A DNA stretch of 64,000 nucleotides from Nocardia exalbida NBRC 100660 (GTDB lineage Bacteria; Actinomycetota; Actinomycetes; Mycobacteriales; Mycobacteriaceae). Location: positions 107,308 to 171,307 of the forward strand of contig NZ_BAFZ01000036.1 in the NCBI RefSeq assembly GCF_000308575.1, written 5' to 3'. Position numbers and translations under genes: made by a program. A model generated the notes under the pieces. That model saw only the letters and a list, made by a program, of their open reading frames with translations, had not been told where the DNA came from and ran no database searches. Below are positions 26,655-36,343 of the stretch, in pieces (the stretch's first letter is position 1; every line of letters begins with the position of its first letter).

Positions 26655-28019
26655 ATGTCACGACAGGACGAACGCGAGCGGGTACGACGGCGATTGGGTG
26701 AACTGACCGCCCGGGTCGGCGCGAGCAGAACGGCCGGTGTGGGCGCCGAGACGACGTCGCCGGAAGCCGAGCGGGCACCGTCTATTCGGGCGACGGCACG
26801 ATCCCACAGCGGCGAATCCGGACGGAGGATCGGGCAGCCGGATCGGGCCGGCGAGTCGAGTACCGCCCGGGCCGCCGCCCGACGCGTGGGGCGGTCCGGC
26901 GCGGGGGCGCGTTCGCCGTTTCCCCGCGAAACCTCCTCACTTGCAGCGGTTTCAGGATCGGTGAGTCGCACGCCGCAGGTCGACCGCCCCCAGACGGTGG
27001 CTGGGGAAGTGCCGTCCACATCTCGTTCTGGCGGAACAGCGGTGGAAACCCGGGCGACCGGATCCGAGGACGAGGGCTGGCGCGGATCGACACACGAAGG
27101 GGGCTTCGCCGATGGTATTGCGCAACAGGGTGAACCAGGTCCGGACGATAGTTCCGGCGGGGCGGGGAAATGGAATCTCTTGCGGTTGCCCGGCCATCCG
27201 GCGCCCGACCGGGAGTCCGAAGACGATGTCGGTCGCGTTCGGTCCCCCGGCTGGCTGGCGGAGCCGGTGACCGGCCCCGACTGGCGGCACCGCCTCGTGC
27301 CCGAACGATTGCGGGGCATCCGATTCGATCCGGGGCGTCGCGGGGTGCGTGCGCTCGCGCTCGTCGGGCTCGCCGCGATGGTCGTCGCAGGCGTGATCGT
27401 TTTCCGCGAGCGCCCGATCGCCCGGCCGGTGCCACCGTTGGCGCTCGGGCAGGCCGTCGCCTCGGCAACACCGGGTACTGCCGCTTCGGCGAGCGTCGTC
27501 GCGGCATCACGGGAGCGCGTGGACCCGCCCCCGCCGACGGCCGAATTGGTCATCAGCGTGGTCGGCCTGGTCCAGCGCACCGGTTTGGTCCGCCTCCCCG
27601 AAGGGTCGCGTGTCGCCGACGCGCTCGCCGCGGCGGGCGGCCCGAGCGCGGGCGCGGACACCACCGGCCTGAATCTCGCGCAGCGGTTGTCGGATGGCGA
27701 CCAAGTGCTGGTCGGTCCGGTCACTCCGAGCCCCGGCGGACCGCAGCAGAGCAGCAGCACGATCGGTGCGGGCGGGCGTCCGTCCTCCGGATCCGCCGCC
27801 GCACCGAGCCGCCCGTCGGGCCCGGCGGGTCGGATCGACCTGAATACGGCCTCCGAGTCCGACCTCGACGTTCTTCCCGGTGTCGGGCCGGTCACCGCAC
27901 GCGCCATCGTCAGCTGGCGTGCGGCCAACGGACGCTTCACCTCCGTCGAGCAACTCGGCGAGGTCGACGGCATCGGCCCGGCCCGGCTGGCCCGGCTGCG
28001 GGACCTGGTGCGGGTATGA
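26655..28019 (+). CDS. comEA: ComEA-like competence DNA-binding protein
   Basis: A 454-aa membrane-anchored DNA receptor. A long, charged, low-complexity N-terminus (1-228, presumed cytoplasmic) precedes one membrane helix near 229-250 ('GVRALALVGLAAMVVAGVIV'). Outside lie an SLBB-type soluble-ligand domain (about 295-350, 'ISVVGLVQRTGLVRLPEGSR') and a Pro/Ser/Gly linker, then two helix-hairpin-helix motifs at about 395-454 ('DLNTASESDLDVLPGVGPVT', 'EQLGEVDGIGPARLARL'). Its N-terminus is much longer than in Bacillus ComEA. It overlaps comEC by ATGA. Confidence 0.92.
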   Translation: MSRQDERERVRRRLGELTARVGASRTAGVGAETTSPEAERAPSIRATARSHSGESGRRIGQPDRAGESSTARAAARRVGRSGAGARSPFPRETSSLAAVSGSVSRTPQVDRPQTVAGEVPSTSRSGGTAVETRATGSEDEGWRGSTHEGGFADGIAQQGEPGPDDSSGGAGKWNLLRLPGHPAPDRESEDDVGRVRSPGWLAEPVTGPDWRHRLVPERLRGIRFDPGRRGVRALALVGLAAMVVAGVIVFRERPIARPVPPLALGQAVASATPGTAASASVVAASRERVDPPPPTAELVISVVGLVQRTGLVRLPEGSRVADALAAAGGPSAGADTTGLNLAQRLSDGDQVLVGPVTPSPGGPQQSSSTIGAGGRPSSGSAAAPSRPSGPAGRIDLNTASESDLDVLPGVGPVTARAIVSWRAANGRFTSVEQLGEVDGIGPARLARLRDLVRV

Positions 28020-30793
28020 CCGCCGGTGGCTTGATCGAGCTGGTTCGCCGGAGGCTGGGATCTCGTGCGGAGTCGCCGGTGGCCGCCACGGGCGAAGGCG
28101 TTCGAGGTTCGGAGCAGGGCGTCGCGGCGGAGGATTCCGGCACTGTCCAGGTGCTGGACGCCCGCCTCTTACCGGCCGCGCTGTCCTGTTGGGGCGCAAC
28201 GATCGTGGCTGTGACGGCGGGGTGGCGAGCCGGGGTGGGGCTGGCGGCAGCGTTGACGGTTTCGGCCATCGGGTTGTGGGTTCTGCTGCTGTGGGCGATC
28301 GCGCACCGTGGCGAACGTCGGCGAGCGATAGCGGTGGTGGCCCTCGCGGCCGTGGTACTGGGGGCAGGCTTCGCGGCTGCCGCGGCATGGCGGGAGCATC
28401 GGGTCGCGAGCCATCCGTTGCGGGCGGCGGCGGGGCAGTCGCTGCGCGTGGTGGTCACCCCGACGGACGACCCGAAACCACTGCGCGCCAGGGTCGCCGG
28501 TGCGGACCGGCAATGGGCGGTCCGGGCGGATCTGCGCGAATACCGGCGCGGGGGTGTGACCGTGCGCGCCGGTGGCGCGGTGGTCGTCCTGGCTTCCGGA
28601 CCGGAGTGGGCACACTTGTCGCCGGGCGGCCCGGTCGAGTTCCGGGCCCGGGTGGAACAGCCGCGCCGGTCCGATCTCACCGTCGTGACGCTGCACGCAC
28701 AGGGAGCACCGGTCGCCGTGGGGCCGCTGCCCTGGTGGCAGCGCATCGCCGGTTCGGTGCGCACCGATTTCGCGGCGTCGGCCATGCGGGCACTGCCGCC
28801 CGACGCCGCAGGGTTGTTGCCCGCGCTGGTCGTCGGTGACACTTCGGTGCTGTCCGGACAGGTGCGCGAGGACTTCGAGATCGCCGGGTTACAGCACCTG
28901 ACCGTGGTCAGCGGCGCGAATTTCACCATCCTGCTCTCCGTCGTGTTGTTCGTCGTGCGCGTGCTGACCCTCGGCCCGCGCGGCGCGGTGGCCGTCGCCG
29001 TTGCGGCGCTGCTCATGTTCGTCGTCGTCGCGCGGCCGGACCCGAGCGTGCTGCGCGCCGGTGCGATGGGCGCGATCACCCTGCTGGCCGTGCTCACGGG
29101 TCGTCGTAAGCAGGCGCTGCCCGCGCTGTGCGCCGCGATCATCGCGCTGCTCGCCCTGTGGCCCGGGCTCGCCGTGAACGCAGGGTTCGCGCTGTCGGTG
29201 ATCGCGACGGGTGGCCTCATCCTGCTGGCGCCGAGCTGGGGCGACTGGCTGCGTGCCAGGGGATGGTGGCGCGTGCCCGCCGAGATAGTCGCCGTGTCCG
29301 CCGGGGCGTTCGTGGTCACGACGCCGATCGTGATCGCGCTCACCGGGCGGCTGAGCCTGGTCGCGGTGCTCGCGAATGTCCTTGTCGCCCCGGTCATCGC
29401 GCCGATCACCGTCGTGGGGGCGGGTGGTGCGGTGCTCGCGAGCCTGTGGTCGCCGCTCGCCGACCTGGTCTTGCGTTGCGCTACGCCGCCGCTGTGGTGG
29501 GTGCTGTGGGTGGCCCGCCACGCGGCCGCGCTGCCCGGCGCATCCGTCGCGGTGCCGGGTGGTGTGGCGGGCGGGCTGATCGCGGGTGCCGTCGTGGCGG
29601 GCGCGATCGCGGGCATGCGTGCCCGAGCCGTGCGACGGATCGCCGCCGCGCTGGTGCTCGGCGTCGCGGTGGTGCTGGTCCCGGTGCGGCTCTGGCATCC
29701 GGGCTGGCCGCCGAGCGGCTGGATTCTCGCGGCATGTGATGTCGGCCAAGGCGACGGCCTCGCCCTGTCGGTCGGTCCCGGCGCCGCCATCGTCATCGAT
29801 GTAGGGCCGGATCCGCGCCCGATCCGCACTTGCCTGGACCGGTTGGGCATCTCGCGCATCCCGCTGCTGATCCTGACCCATCCGCACGCGGACCACATCG
29901 ACGGGCTCACCGGGGCACTGCACGAGCGTGCGGTCGACGCGATCGCCGTCGGAATCCACGAGCTCGACGGTCTTGCGCCGCCTCCTCCGCCCGGCCCCGG
30001 CCGGTCGGCTTCCGAAGTCGAGCCCGGCTGCGGCTCCGCACCGACCGCTACACCGGCCGCGAATGCACCGGCGCTCATCGGTGCCGCGAAGCGCGATCCG
30101 GAGAATCATCGCACCCCTCTCACCGGCCGGAGAGACGCGCGAAGGCTGCCGCCGGGCATCTACGAGCACTCCTCCTACGTGAGCAGGCGCGAGCAACTCG
30201 ATTGTGATCCAGCCGAATTCGAGAGCGAAAGGCCGGTGCGCCCATCGGGTGACGCCCGTACTCCTGCCTCGGGGCTCGCGCAGGTCGCGGCCATCGCCAG
30301 AAGCGCGGGAGTGCCGCTGCTGGAGTTGTCGGCCGGGCACGTCCTGAGTTTCGGGTCGATCGAACTCGAAGTGCTCGCGCCGTCAAGAAGCGGGCCGCGA
30401 CCCGTCCCGGGCGCCGAAACCGAGGACGCCAACGACCGTTCGGTGGTCGTCACTGCCCGCACGCCCGCGGGCCGGATCCTGCTCACCGGGGACATCGAAG
30501 CATCCGCGCAGCGAGCTCTGATGCATGCCGGGATCCCCATCCAGGCGGACATCCTCAAACTCCCGCACCACGGATCCCGCACAACGACCAAAGAATTCCT
30601 GGACGCAGTACGGCCTCGCCTGGTGCTCGTCAGCGTCGGCGCCGACAACACCTTCGGCCATCCCAACCCCGCCATCCTCGCGGACCTGTCCGCCCTCGGC
30701 GCCATGGTGTCCCGCACGGACCGGGAAGGCGACATCGTGGTGTCCGGCAGCGGCGGACACCTACGCGTGACGAGTTCACGAGGTGTCGGTTGA
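28016..30793 (+). CDS. comEC: ComEC/Rec2 DNA-uptake channel
   Basis: A 925-aa polytopic membrane protein. Three to four membrane helices near 50-130 flank an OB-fold (DUF4131-type) segment, the competence domain spans about 265-560 with many helices ('[20 protein letters not shown]'), and the C-terminus is a metallo-beta-lactamase domain with '[16 protein letters not shown]' and '[11 protein letters not shown]'. It forms the channel for single-stranded DNA entry; the lactamase domain likely degrades the non-transported strand. A Pro/Arg-rich insertion of roughly 95 residues (about 650-750) interrupts the lactamase domain and looks unstructured. It is coupled to comEA. Confidence 0.92.
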   Translation: MTAGGLIELVRRRLGSRAESPVAATGEGVRGSEQGVAAEDSGTVQVLDARLLPAALSCWGATIVAVTAGWRAGVGLAAALTVSAIGLWVLLLWAIAHRGERRRAIAVVALAAVVLGAGFAAAAAWREHRVASHPLRAAAGQSLRVVVTPTDDPKPLRARVAGADRQWAVRADLREYRRGGVTVRAGGAVVVLASGPEWAHLSPGGPVEFRARVEQPRRSDLTVVTLHAQGAPVAVGPLPWWQRIAGSVRTDFAASAMRALPPDAAGLLPALVVGDTSVLSGQVREDFEIAGLQHLTVVSGANFTILLSVVLFVVRVLTLGPRGAVAVAVAALLMFVVVARPDPSVLRAGAMGAITLLAVLTGRRKQALPALCAAIIALLALWPGLAVNAGFALSVIATGGLILLAPSWGDWLRARGWWRVPAEIVAVSAGAFVVTTPIVIALTGRLSLVAVLANVLVAPVIAPITVVGAGGAVLASLWSPLADLVLRCATPPLWWVLWVARHAAALPGASVAVPGGVAGGLIAGAVVAGAIAGMRARAVRRIAAALVLGVAVVLVPVRLWHPGWPPSGWILAACDVGQGDGLALSVGPGAAIVIDVGPDPRPIRTCLDRLGISRIPLLILTHPHADHIDGLTGALHERAVDAIAVGIHELDGLAPPPPPGPGRSASEVEPGCGSAPTATPAANAPALIGAAKRDPENHRTPLTGRRDARRLPPGIYEHSSYVSRREQLDCDPAEFESERPVRPSGDARTPASGLAQVAAIARSAGVPLLELSAGHVLSFGSIELEVLAPSRSGPRPVPGAETEDANDRSVVVTARTPAGRILLTGDIEASAQRALMHAGIPIQADILKLPHHGSRTTTKEFLDAVRPRLVLVSVGADNTFGHPNPAILADLSALGAMVSRTDREGDIVVSGSGGHLRVTSSRGVG

Positions 30794-30799
30794 GAACCG

Positions 30800-30805
30800 T
30801 AGGAT
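30800..30805 (+). promoter_or_regulatory. Possible -10 box of holA
   Basis: TAGGAT at 30800-30805 lies 84 nt upstream of the chosen holA start, just past the comEC stop. It argues against the upstream ATG at 30790 as the start. Confidence 0.4.
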
Positions 30806-30888
30806 CGGGCTGTGGACGAGCGCGGCGGATGGAGCAATGCGGCGGTTCCTCGGGGCACGATGCCCTCCGGCATACGGGAGGCGCTGTC

Positions 30889-31860
30889 GTGAGCGAGCGG
30901 CCCGCGTCGGTACATCTGGTGCTGGGGGAAGAGGAACTGCTGATCGAGCGAGCGCTGGGGGCGCTGACCGCGCAGGTGCGGGCGTTGGCCCCGGACCCGG
31001 ACGCGGTGCCGGTCGATCGCTTGCGCGCGGGGGACGCGAGCACCGCGGAACTCGCGGAACTGCTGAGCCCGTCGCTGTTCGCCGAGGATCGGGTGATCAT
31101 CCTCGAGGCCGCGGCCGAAGCGGGTAAAGACGCGGTCGCGGTGATCACCGAGGCGGCGCAGAGTCCGCCCGAGGGTGTGGTGCTCGCCATCGTGCATTCC
31201 GGTGGCGGACGAGCAAAGGCGCTCGCGCCCGCTTTGCAGAAAGCCGGCGCGGTCACCCACGACTGCGCCAAGCTGACCAAGGCCGCGGAGCGAGTCGAAT
31301 TCGTCCGCGGTGAGTTCCGCAACGCCGGAGTGCGAGTGTCCGGCGAGGTGGTCCAAGTGATGCTGGAGGCGGTGGGTTCGGACCTGCGTGAGCTGGCGGC
31401 GGCGTGCGGACAGCTGGCCTCGGACACCGGCGGGAAGATCGATGTGGCGGCCGTGCGCCGCTACTACTCGGGCAAAGCCGAGGTCTCCGGCTTCGACGTG
31501 GCCGAACTGGCCGTGGCGGGGGATCGCCCCGGCGCGATGGAGGCGCTGCGCTGGGCGAACGATCGCGGCGTTCCGCACGTCCTGCTCGCCGACGCGCTCG
31601 CCGACTCGGTGCACACCATCGCGCGCGTCGGCTCGGCCGGGCGCGGTGACCCGTTCAAACTGGCCCAGCAACTCGGCATGCCGCCGTGGAAGGTGAAGAA
31701 GGCGCAAGCCCAGGCCCGCAACTGGACTCCCGCGACCATCGGCTCCGCCCTCCAGGTGGTCGCGACCCTCAACGCCGACGTGAAGGGCGGCGCCGCCGAC
31801 GCGGGCTACGCGCTGGAACACGCCCTCACCCGAATACTCGATCTACACGGCGCGGGCTGA
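30889..31860 (+). CDS. holA: DNA polymerase III subunit delta
   Basis: A 323-aa clamp-loader subunit. '[19 protein letters not shown]' near the start is the family's nucleotide-fold opening, '[25 protein letters not shown]' (in part) and '[19 protein letters not shown]' are further delta-subunit blocks, and the C-terminal helices '[20 protein letters not shown]' match domain III. It opens the beta clamp during loading. GTG at 30889 is preferred because GGGAGG lies about 8 nt upstream and the protein then has family length. The order comEC-holA-rpsT region matches mycobacteria. Confidence 0.94.
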   Translation: MSERPASVHLVLGEEELLIERALGALTAQVRALAPDPDAVPVDRLRAGDASTAELAELLSPSLFAEDRVIILEAAAEAGKDAVAVITEAAQSPPEGVVLAIVHSGGGRAKALAPALQKAGAVTHDCAKLTKAAERVEFVRGEFRNAGVRVSGEVVQVMLEAVGSDLRELAAACGQLASDTGGKIDVAAVRRYYSGKAEVSGFDVAELAVAGDRPGAMEALRWANDRGVPHVLLADALADSVHTIARVGSAGRGDPFKLAQQLGMPPWKVKKAQAQARNWTPATIGSALQVVATLNADVKGGAADAGYALEHALTRILDLHGAG

Positions 31861-32232
31861 GCAGGGCCGGTTCGGTCATCGCGCTGGCCTTGCGTGAGAT
31901 CGAGTGGCCCGCTCGATACGGAGGCGGGTAGTGGTCGGCGCGGGCACTTGCGGCAGGGCCCGCCGCATCCTGCTTGCCGAGAATGGGCGTGCTCGGTCAC
32001 ATCAGGGCCAGTTCGCTTCGGCCGGTGAGGACGTCGTGACCTGGCGGATCGAGACGACCATCGGTTCCGCGCACTGCGAATGACCACGTCGACCAGGCCG
32101 CGTGTCGTGATCAGGTGAGGTGTTCGCGCTTACGAGCCGTCAGCCATTCGCCAGGCACCGTGCCACCGCCGACCAGAATGCGCGCCGCACGGCCTCGTGA
32201 TCCATGTCTGCGCATCTCGACCGGCTCGACCG
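31861..32232. other. Gene-free stretch between holA and a convergent gene
   Basis: About 370 bp with no frame showing recognisable protein or a ribosome binding site. No strong hairpin is visible. It may hold decayed coding sequence. Confidence 0.4.
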
Positions 32233-32865
32233 CTACAGCGCGCGGGCGAGGTTTTCCACACCCGTGCCCGTCAATCCGGCGAGCCCTGCCGCGCGTCCGG
32301 TCGCTACGAGCAGCAGATCGCTCAGCGGGCCTTCGATCTCCGCTGTGCCGGTGCCGGAGGACCACGCCGCGTCGGTGGCCACCAGGCGCAGACCGTGCAG
32401 GCGCTTCTTGCCGCCGTAGAACGGGCTGCGCAGTACGTGTTCCAGTGCGACGACGGCCTGCTCGAGGGGCATGGGGTGTCGCCTGCCGAGCGGGCGGGCG
32501 ATGTCCTGCCCGTGAATCATGGTGTCGATCAGGGGATCCAGTGGTCCGGCTCCCGGCGCCCGCCGCGTCCAGGCGGCACCTTCGCGCAGTTGCGCGATCA
32601 GCTCGGCGGGTGAGTAGCGGCTCGCGCGGTCGCGTGCCATGCGCTCCGTCATCCGGTTCCAGTCGCCTCGCGCCCGGAGGATTCCCGCGATCGTCGTACC
32701 GAGGGTGACTCGATTGGACAGGGTCAGGTGAGCCAAGACGTCGTGCACGGTCCAGCCGGGGCACAGCGAGGCGGCGGTCCATTCGTGGTCGGCCAGGTCA
32801 TCGAGGAGGTCGGCGATGGCGAGACGCTCGGCGCGCGTCCACATCGTGATCTCGTCCAGGTCCAT
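32233..32865 (-). CDS. Maleylpyruvate-isomerase/DinB-like (TIGR03083-type) family protein
   Basis: A 210-aa protein of the mycothiol-dependent maleylpyruvate isomerase/DinB-2 superfamily. The N-terminal four-helix bundle carries 'WTAASLCPGWTVHDVLAHLT' near 28-47, whose His residues, with those in 'DTMIHGQDIARPLG' near 115, form the metal site. Relatives use mycothiol in isomerisation or detoxification. ATG at 32865 has GAGGGAGAG upstream. The specific reaction is unknown. Confidence 0.8.
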   Translation of the reverse strand: MDLDEITMWTRAERLAIADLLDDLADHEWTAASLCPGWTVHDVLAHLTLSNRVTLGTTIAGILRARGDWNRMTERMARDRASRYSPAELIAQLREGAAWTRRAPGAGPLDPLIDTMIHGQDIARPLGRRHPMPLEQAVVALEHVLRSPFYGGKKRLHGLRLVATDAAWSSGTGTAEIEGPLSDLLLVATGRAAGLAGLTGTGVENLARAL

Positions 32866-33362
32866 GGCCACTCTCCCTCGGTCGTTGCGCTCACCGATGT
32901 GGACGGTGCGGCGCACCCGAACTGTTCGGACTGTGAGTCTCGTCACCTTCGTCGAATCAACCGCCACGTGAGCGTCTGAGCGGGATCGGTGAGCACACTG
33001 CGCGGTGGTCGCCGTGGTGCCGCGGCTCCCCGGATGGGGACAGGCCCCTTGCGATCCGTGCTGCCCTGGTTCTGCGGCATCGCCTCGGCGCGGAATCCCG
33101 TGGGCACGACGCGCCAGTGGCGGGGACGTGAAGACGATCGCCCGGTCGCGGCGATCACGTGTGAGATGGGCGGGTTCGCGCTGCTCCCCGCGTCGTTCGT
33201 CCGTCCAGGACACACCCCCGGGACCATCACACGACGAGACAGCGCCGCTGCCTCGGCCGGGCGATGCGGGTCAGGAGGTCAGCGGCCCCAGTAAGAGCAC
33301 CGATGCGCCGTAAGCCGCGGCGTGCTCGAGAAGCGCGCGACGCCGAGGTCACAGCCTTGTGC
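32866..33362. other. Gene-free stretch of about 500 bp
   Basis: Between the DinB-like start and the terminator of the aldo/keto reductase. Open frames on both strands (for example 32943-33230 and 32989-33294) show no protein-like composition or Shine-Dalgarno sequence. I see no recognisable element beyond a presumed promoter of the DinB-like gene. Confidence 0.45.
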
Positions 33363-33390
33363 GGCGGTGCGGGTCCAGTTCCGCACCGCC
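33363..33390 (-). terminator. Hairpin downstream of the aldo/keto reductase
   Basis: GGCGGTGCGG-N8-CCGCACCGCC is a perfect 10-bp stem with an 8-nt loop, 15 nt past the reductase stop. There is no long U-tract, as is common for actinobacterial terminators. Confidence 0.6.
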
Positions 33391-33404
33391 GTACGAGGCG
33401 ACGA

Positions 33405-34475
33405 TCAAGCGCGCCCTTCGATCTTCAGGTCGCCGAAGGTGACGCTCTGGGTCATGGGGCGGTTCAGGAACTCGTGCGGGAAGCCGAGGTCTACCGCGCT
33501 GGCCTGTTCGAGCCGGGCGAGCTGGGCGGCGTCGAACTCCACGTCGAGCGCGCCGAGGTTGTCCTCCAGTTGCGCCGCGGTGCGGGCGCCGACGAGTGGC
33601 GAGGTGACCGCGGGGTCGCGCAGCGTCCAAGCCAGCGCGACTTGCGAAGGCGTCTTGCCGATTTCGTCGGCGACCTGCTTGACGACATCGGCGATGGCGA
33701 GCCCGCGTTCGGTGAGCGAGCCGTTGGCGGCGGCCACGTTCTTGCGGCTGCCCTCGGGCGAACCGTCCGCCTCGTGGTCGAGATCGGCACGGCTGTACTT
33801 GCCGGTGAGCACGCCGCTGGCCAGCGGCGACCACGGGATCACGCCGAGGCCCAGTTCGCGCGCCATCGGGATGAGGTCACGCTCGACGGTCCGTTCGATC
33901 AGGCTGTACTCGATCTGCAGTGCGATCAGCGGCGACCAGCCGCGCAGGTCCGCGATGGTCTGCATCCGCGCGATCTGCCAGGCCGGCGCGTCGGAGATGC
34001 CGAGGTAGAGCACTTTGCCCGAGCGCACCAGATCGTCCATGCCGCGCAGGATTTCCTCGACGGGGGTCAGGAAGTCCCAGGCGTGCAAGTAGAGCAGGTC
34101 GATGTAGTCGGTGTTCAGCCTGCGCAAGCTGGCCTCGACCGAGCCGATCATGCTCTTGCGGTGGTTGCCACCGGAGTTCGGATCGCCCGGGCGGCGCAGC
34201 ATGGTGTATTTGGTGGCCAGTACCAGGCTTTCGCGGTTGTCCGCGGTGAATTCGCCGAGCAGTTGCTCGGAGGTGCCGTTGGTGTACTGGTTGGCCGTGT
34301 CGATGAAGTTGCCACCGCGCTCGACGTAGGTGTCGAAGATCTTGCGGGCTTCGTCCCGTTCCGCGCCCCAGCCCCAATCGGCGCCGAAGGTCATGGTTCC
34401 CAGGGACAGCGGAGAAACTCGAAGTCCCGAGCGGCCGAGCAGCCGGTAGGTGTCGAGGGTGCGGGCTCCGGACAT
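33405..34475 (-). CDS. Aldo/keto reductase
   Basis: A 356-aa NADPH-dependent aldo/keto reductase with a TIM barrel. The catalytic tetrad is visible: Asp and Tyr in 'IDTANQYTNG', Lys in 'LATKYT', His in 'LYLHAWD'. 'SPLASGVLTGKYS' and 'TSPLVGARTAAQLEDNL' are the cofactor-binding segments. It reduces aldehydes or ketones; the substrate is unknown. It is divergent from a helix-turn-helix regulator 120 bp away, which probably controls it. Confidence 0.9.
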   Translation of the reverse strand: MSGARTLDTYRLLGRSGLRVSPLSLGTMTFGADWGWGAERDEARKIFDTYVERGGNFIDTANQYTNGTSEQLLGEFTADNRESLVLATKYTMLRRPGDPNSGGNHRKSMIGSVEASLRRLNTDYIDLLYLHAWDFLTPVEEILRGMDDLVRSGKVLYLGISDAPAWQIARMQTIADLRGWSPLIALQIEYSLIERTVERDLIPMARELGLGVIPWSPLASGVLTGKYSRADLDHEADGSPEGSRKNVAAANGSLTERGLAIADVVKQVADEIGKTPSQVALAWTLRDPAVTSPLVGARTAAQLEDNLGALDVEFDAAQLARLEQASAVDLGFPHEFLNRPMTQSVTFGDLKIEGRA

Positions 34476-34584
34476 GTCCAGCTCCTTGTGTTCGCGATGC
34501 CGTGTTGTCGATAGCCAGTTTTCAACGGCGTACGAAGCCGAGTAAGGGAAGCTTCATCCTGGGAAGGCCAGTCCTAGGCAGCCG

Positions 34585-34595
34585 TAGGATCGACG
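34585..34595 (+). promoter_or_regulatory. -10 box of the divergent regulator
   Basis: TAGGAT at 34585-34590 lies 5 nt before GTG 34596 and 8 nt before ATG 34599, suggesting a leaderless transcript. The 120-bp divergent region also holds GGAAGCTTCA and CCTAGG self-complementary stretches. Confidence 0.45.
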
Positions 34596-34598
34596 GTG

Positions 34599-35654
34599 AT
34601 GACTGGCACGGTGAACTCCACCCAGCGCCGCGAGCTCGGGCCCGGCGGTAGCTCGCGTACCCAAGGGCCCGGGAACGGCGCGGATTCGACTCAGCGCCGC
34701 GACCTCGGGTCCGGCGGCGGCAGCCCACGTAGTCACGGACAGCCCGAGAGCGCGGCGGACCCGACTCGGCGCCGCGATGCCGCCGGCCGCGGCACTCCCG
34801 GCAACCGCGCAGGTCGCGGCAGCGCGGATCGGGTGCAGGAGATGGGTGCCTTCCTGCGGGCCCGCCGGGAGCGGTTGACGCCGGAGGATTTGGGCTTGCC
34901 GCAGCGCAGGCAGGCACGCCGGACACCGGGGCTGCGGCGGGAAGAGGTCGCCGAACTCGCGGGCGTGAGCACCGACTACATCGTGCGGCTGGAGCAGGGG
35001 CGCGGCCTGCGTCCGTCGGTGGAGGTGCTCAACGCGCTGGCGCGGGCACTGTGCCTGAACGACGACGAGCGCGCCTATCTGTTCGATCTGGCGCTGCAGC
35101 GGCAGCCGGACCACGGCAAGCCGAGCACCGCCCCGGCGCCCGCCCTGGCCATGCTGGTGCGTGATCTGTCGCCGCTGCCCGCGATGCTGGTCAACCACCG
35201 CTACGACATCCTGGCCTGGAATCGGGAGATGGCGGCGTTGATCACCGATTTCGGCGCGCTACCGGAGCGGCAGCGAAACTCCATGTGGTTGTGCCTGCTC
35301 GACCCGAGCATGCGGGATTTCTATGTCGAGCGCGAACGCGTCATTCGTGAGGGCATCGCGGATCTGCGCGCGGCATGGGCCGCGCACCCGGACGACCGCG
35401 CGTTGGCCGACCTGATCGCCGAGTTCACCGCGCACAGTCCGGAGTTCGAGCAGGCGTGGGCCCGCCACGACGTGCGGGTGCAGGGCCGGGGGAACAAGCC
35501 GCTGCGGCATCCGCTGGTGGGTCCGCTGGTCGTCAGCTACGAGGTGCTGATGCCCGTGCAGGATCCCGACCAGCGGATCGTCATCTACCGCGCCGTCGAC
35601 ATCGATTCCCAGGCGGCGCTGGACCGGCTGGTCGCCGCTCTGGACGCGCCGTGA
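34599..35654 (+). CDS. Helix-turn-helix regulator with MmyB-like ligand-binding domain
   Basis: A 351-aa XRE-type regulator. The first ~75 residues are low-complexity and contain three degenerate copies of a Gln/Arg-Arg-Arg-Xaa-Leu-Gly/Ser-rich unit ('STQRRELGPGG', 'STQRRDLGSGG', 'PTRRRDAAGRG'). The HTH is near 90-150, with 'PGLRREEVAELAGVSTDYIV' and 'LEQGRGLRPS'. The C-terminal half is the MmyB-like domain ('LVNHRYDILAWNREMAALI'), thought to bind fatty-acid-like ligands. A GTG at 34596 is an alternative start. It likely regulates the divergent aldo/keto reductase and itself. Confidence 0.85.
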   Translation: MTGTVNSTQRRELGPGGSSRTQGPGNGADSTQRRDLGSGGGSPRSHGQPESAADPTRRRDAAGRGTPGNRAGRGSADRVQEMGAFLRARRERLTPEDLGLPQRRQARRTPGLRREEVAELAGVSTDYIVRLEQGRGLRPSVEVLNALARALCLNDDERAYLFDLALQRQPDHGKPSTAPAPALAMLVRDLSPLPAMLVNHRYDILAWNREMAALITDFGALPERQRNSMWLCLLDPSMRDFYVERERVIREGIADLRAAWAAHPDDRALADLIAEFTAHSPEFEQAWARHDVRVQGRGNKPLRHPLVGPLVVSYEVLMPVQDPDQRIVIYRAVDIDSQAALDRLVAALDAP

Positions 35655-35661
35655 CCAGGGG

Positions 35662-35907
35662 CTATTCGGCGGAACTCAGGATCAGTTCACCATCGTCGTC
35701 CGCGTCCTCGTAGCGGCCGTCCCACTCCTCGTAGGCGGGCACGTCCTCGTCGCGCGTGACGATCCACTCCAACGAGTAACCGCCGTCGTCGTCGGGAACG
35801 AGCACATTCTCGATCTTCAGTCCGAAGCCGAGCACCTCGGCCGCGCGGATCACATCCGGCAGATCCTCGGCGCGAACGACCGTCTGATTGGCATACACGG
35901 TTACCAT
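35662..35907 (-). CDS. Small acidic conserved hypothetical protein
   Basis: An 81-aa protein that starts 'MVTVYANQTVVRAEDLPDVI' and ends in an Asp/Glu-rich tail ('YEDADDDGELI'). I do not recognise a named family. Alternating hydrophobic residues in 'LGFGLKIENVLVPDD' and 'GGYSLEWIVTRDED' suggest beta strands. It is on the minus strand, 7 nt from the end of the convergent regulator. The ATG at 35907 gives a clean start; an upstream ATG at 36045 would add a Pro/Arg-rich segment and is less likely. Confidence 0.6.
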   Translation of the reverse strand: MVTVYANQTVVRAEDLPDVIRAAEVLGFGLKIENVLVPDDDGGYSLEWIVTRDEDVPAYEEWDGRYEDADDDGELILSSAE

Positions 35908-36000
35908 GCGCGGAATGGTAGCTGGAACCTCTGACACGGCGCGGGCCGAATCCCGAAACCCCAGGTAGAAAGGGTGGGGAGCGCTGTTGCCATCTGGGTA

Positions 36001-36038
36001 CGACAAAAGCCGCCGTGGTCGTCGAGGCCACGGCGGCT
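36001..36038 (-). terminator. Rho-independent terminator of rpsT
   Basis: On the minus strand AGCCGCCGTGG-N9-CCACGGCGGCT forms an 11-bp perfect stem and is followed by TTTTGTCG. It lies 45 nt past the rpsT stop. It is the most canonical terminator in the window. Confidence 0.85.
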
Positions 36039-36082
36039 GCGTCACAGCACGAGCGCGGTACCGGCTTGCGGTACCGGGTGGA

Positions 36083-36343
36083 TCAGAGCTTGTTGAAGGC
36101 CAGCGACAGGGCCGACTTCTTGTTGGCGGCCTGGTTGGCGTGGATGACGCCCTTCGAGGCGGCCTTGTCCAGCTTCCGGCTGGCGAACTGCAGGCGCTCG
36201 GCGGCGGCGTCCTTGTCGCCGGAGGCCGCGGCCTCGCGGAAGCTGCGGATGGCGGTGCGCAACGCGGACTTGACCGACTGGTTGCGCTTGCGCGCCGCCT
36301 CGTTGGTGCGGATCCGCTTCAGCTGGGACTTGATGTTGGCCAC
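36083..36343 (-). CDS. rpsT: 30S ribosomal protein S20
   Basis: An 86-aa basic ribosomal protein that binds 16S rRNA early in 30S assembly. It begins '[20 protein letters not shown]' and ends '[13 protein letters not shown]', the standard S20 pattern of three long basic helices. GTG at 36343 is chosen because GAGGAA lies 6 nt upstream and the product then matches S20. A strong terminator follows. It is convergent in position with holA in the mycobacterial order, though other genes separate them here. Confidence 0.96.
   Translation of the reverse strand: MANIKSQLKRIRTNEAARKRNQSVKSALRTAIRSFREAAASGDKDAAAERLQFASRKLDKAASKGVIHANQAANKKSALSLAFNKL

Noticed and set aside
25067..27973. A 968-codon leftward frame opposite degV, GNAT and comEA
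   Set aside because: Antisense to three recognised genes, no start with a ribosome binding site, low-complexity Ser/Arg/Pro translation.
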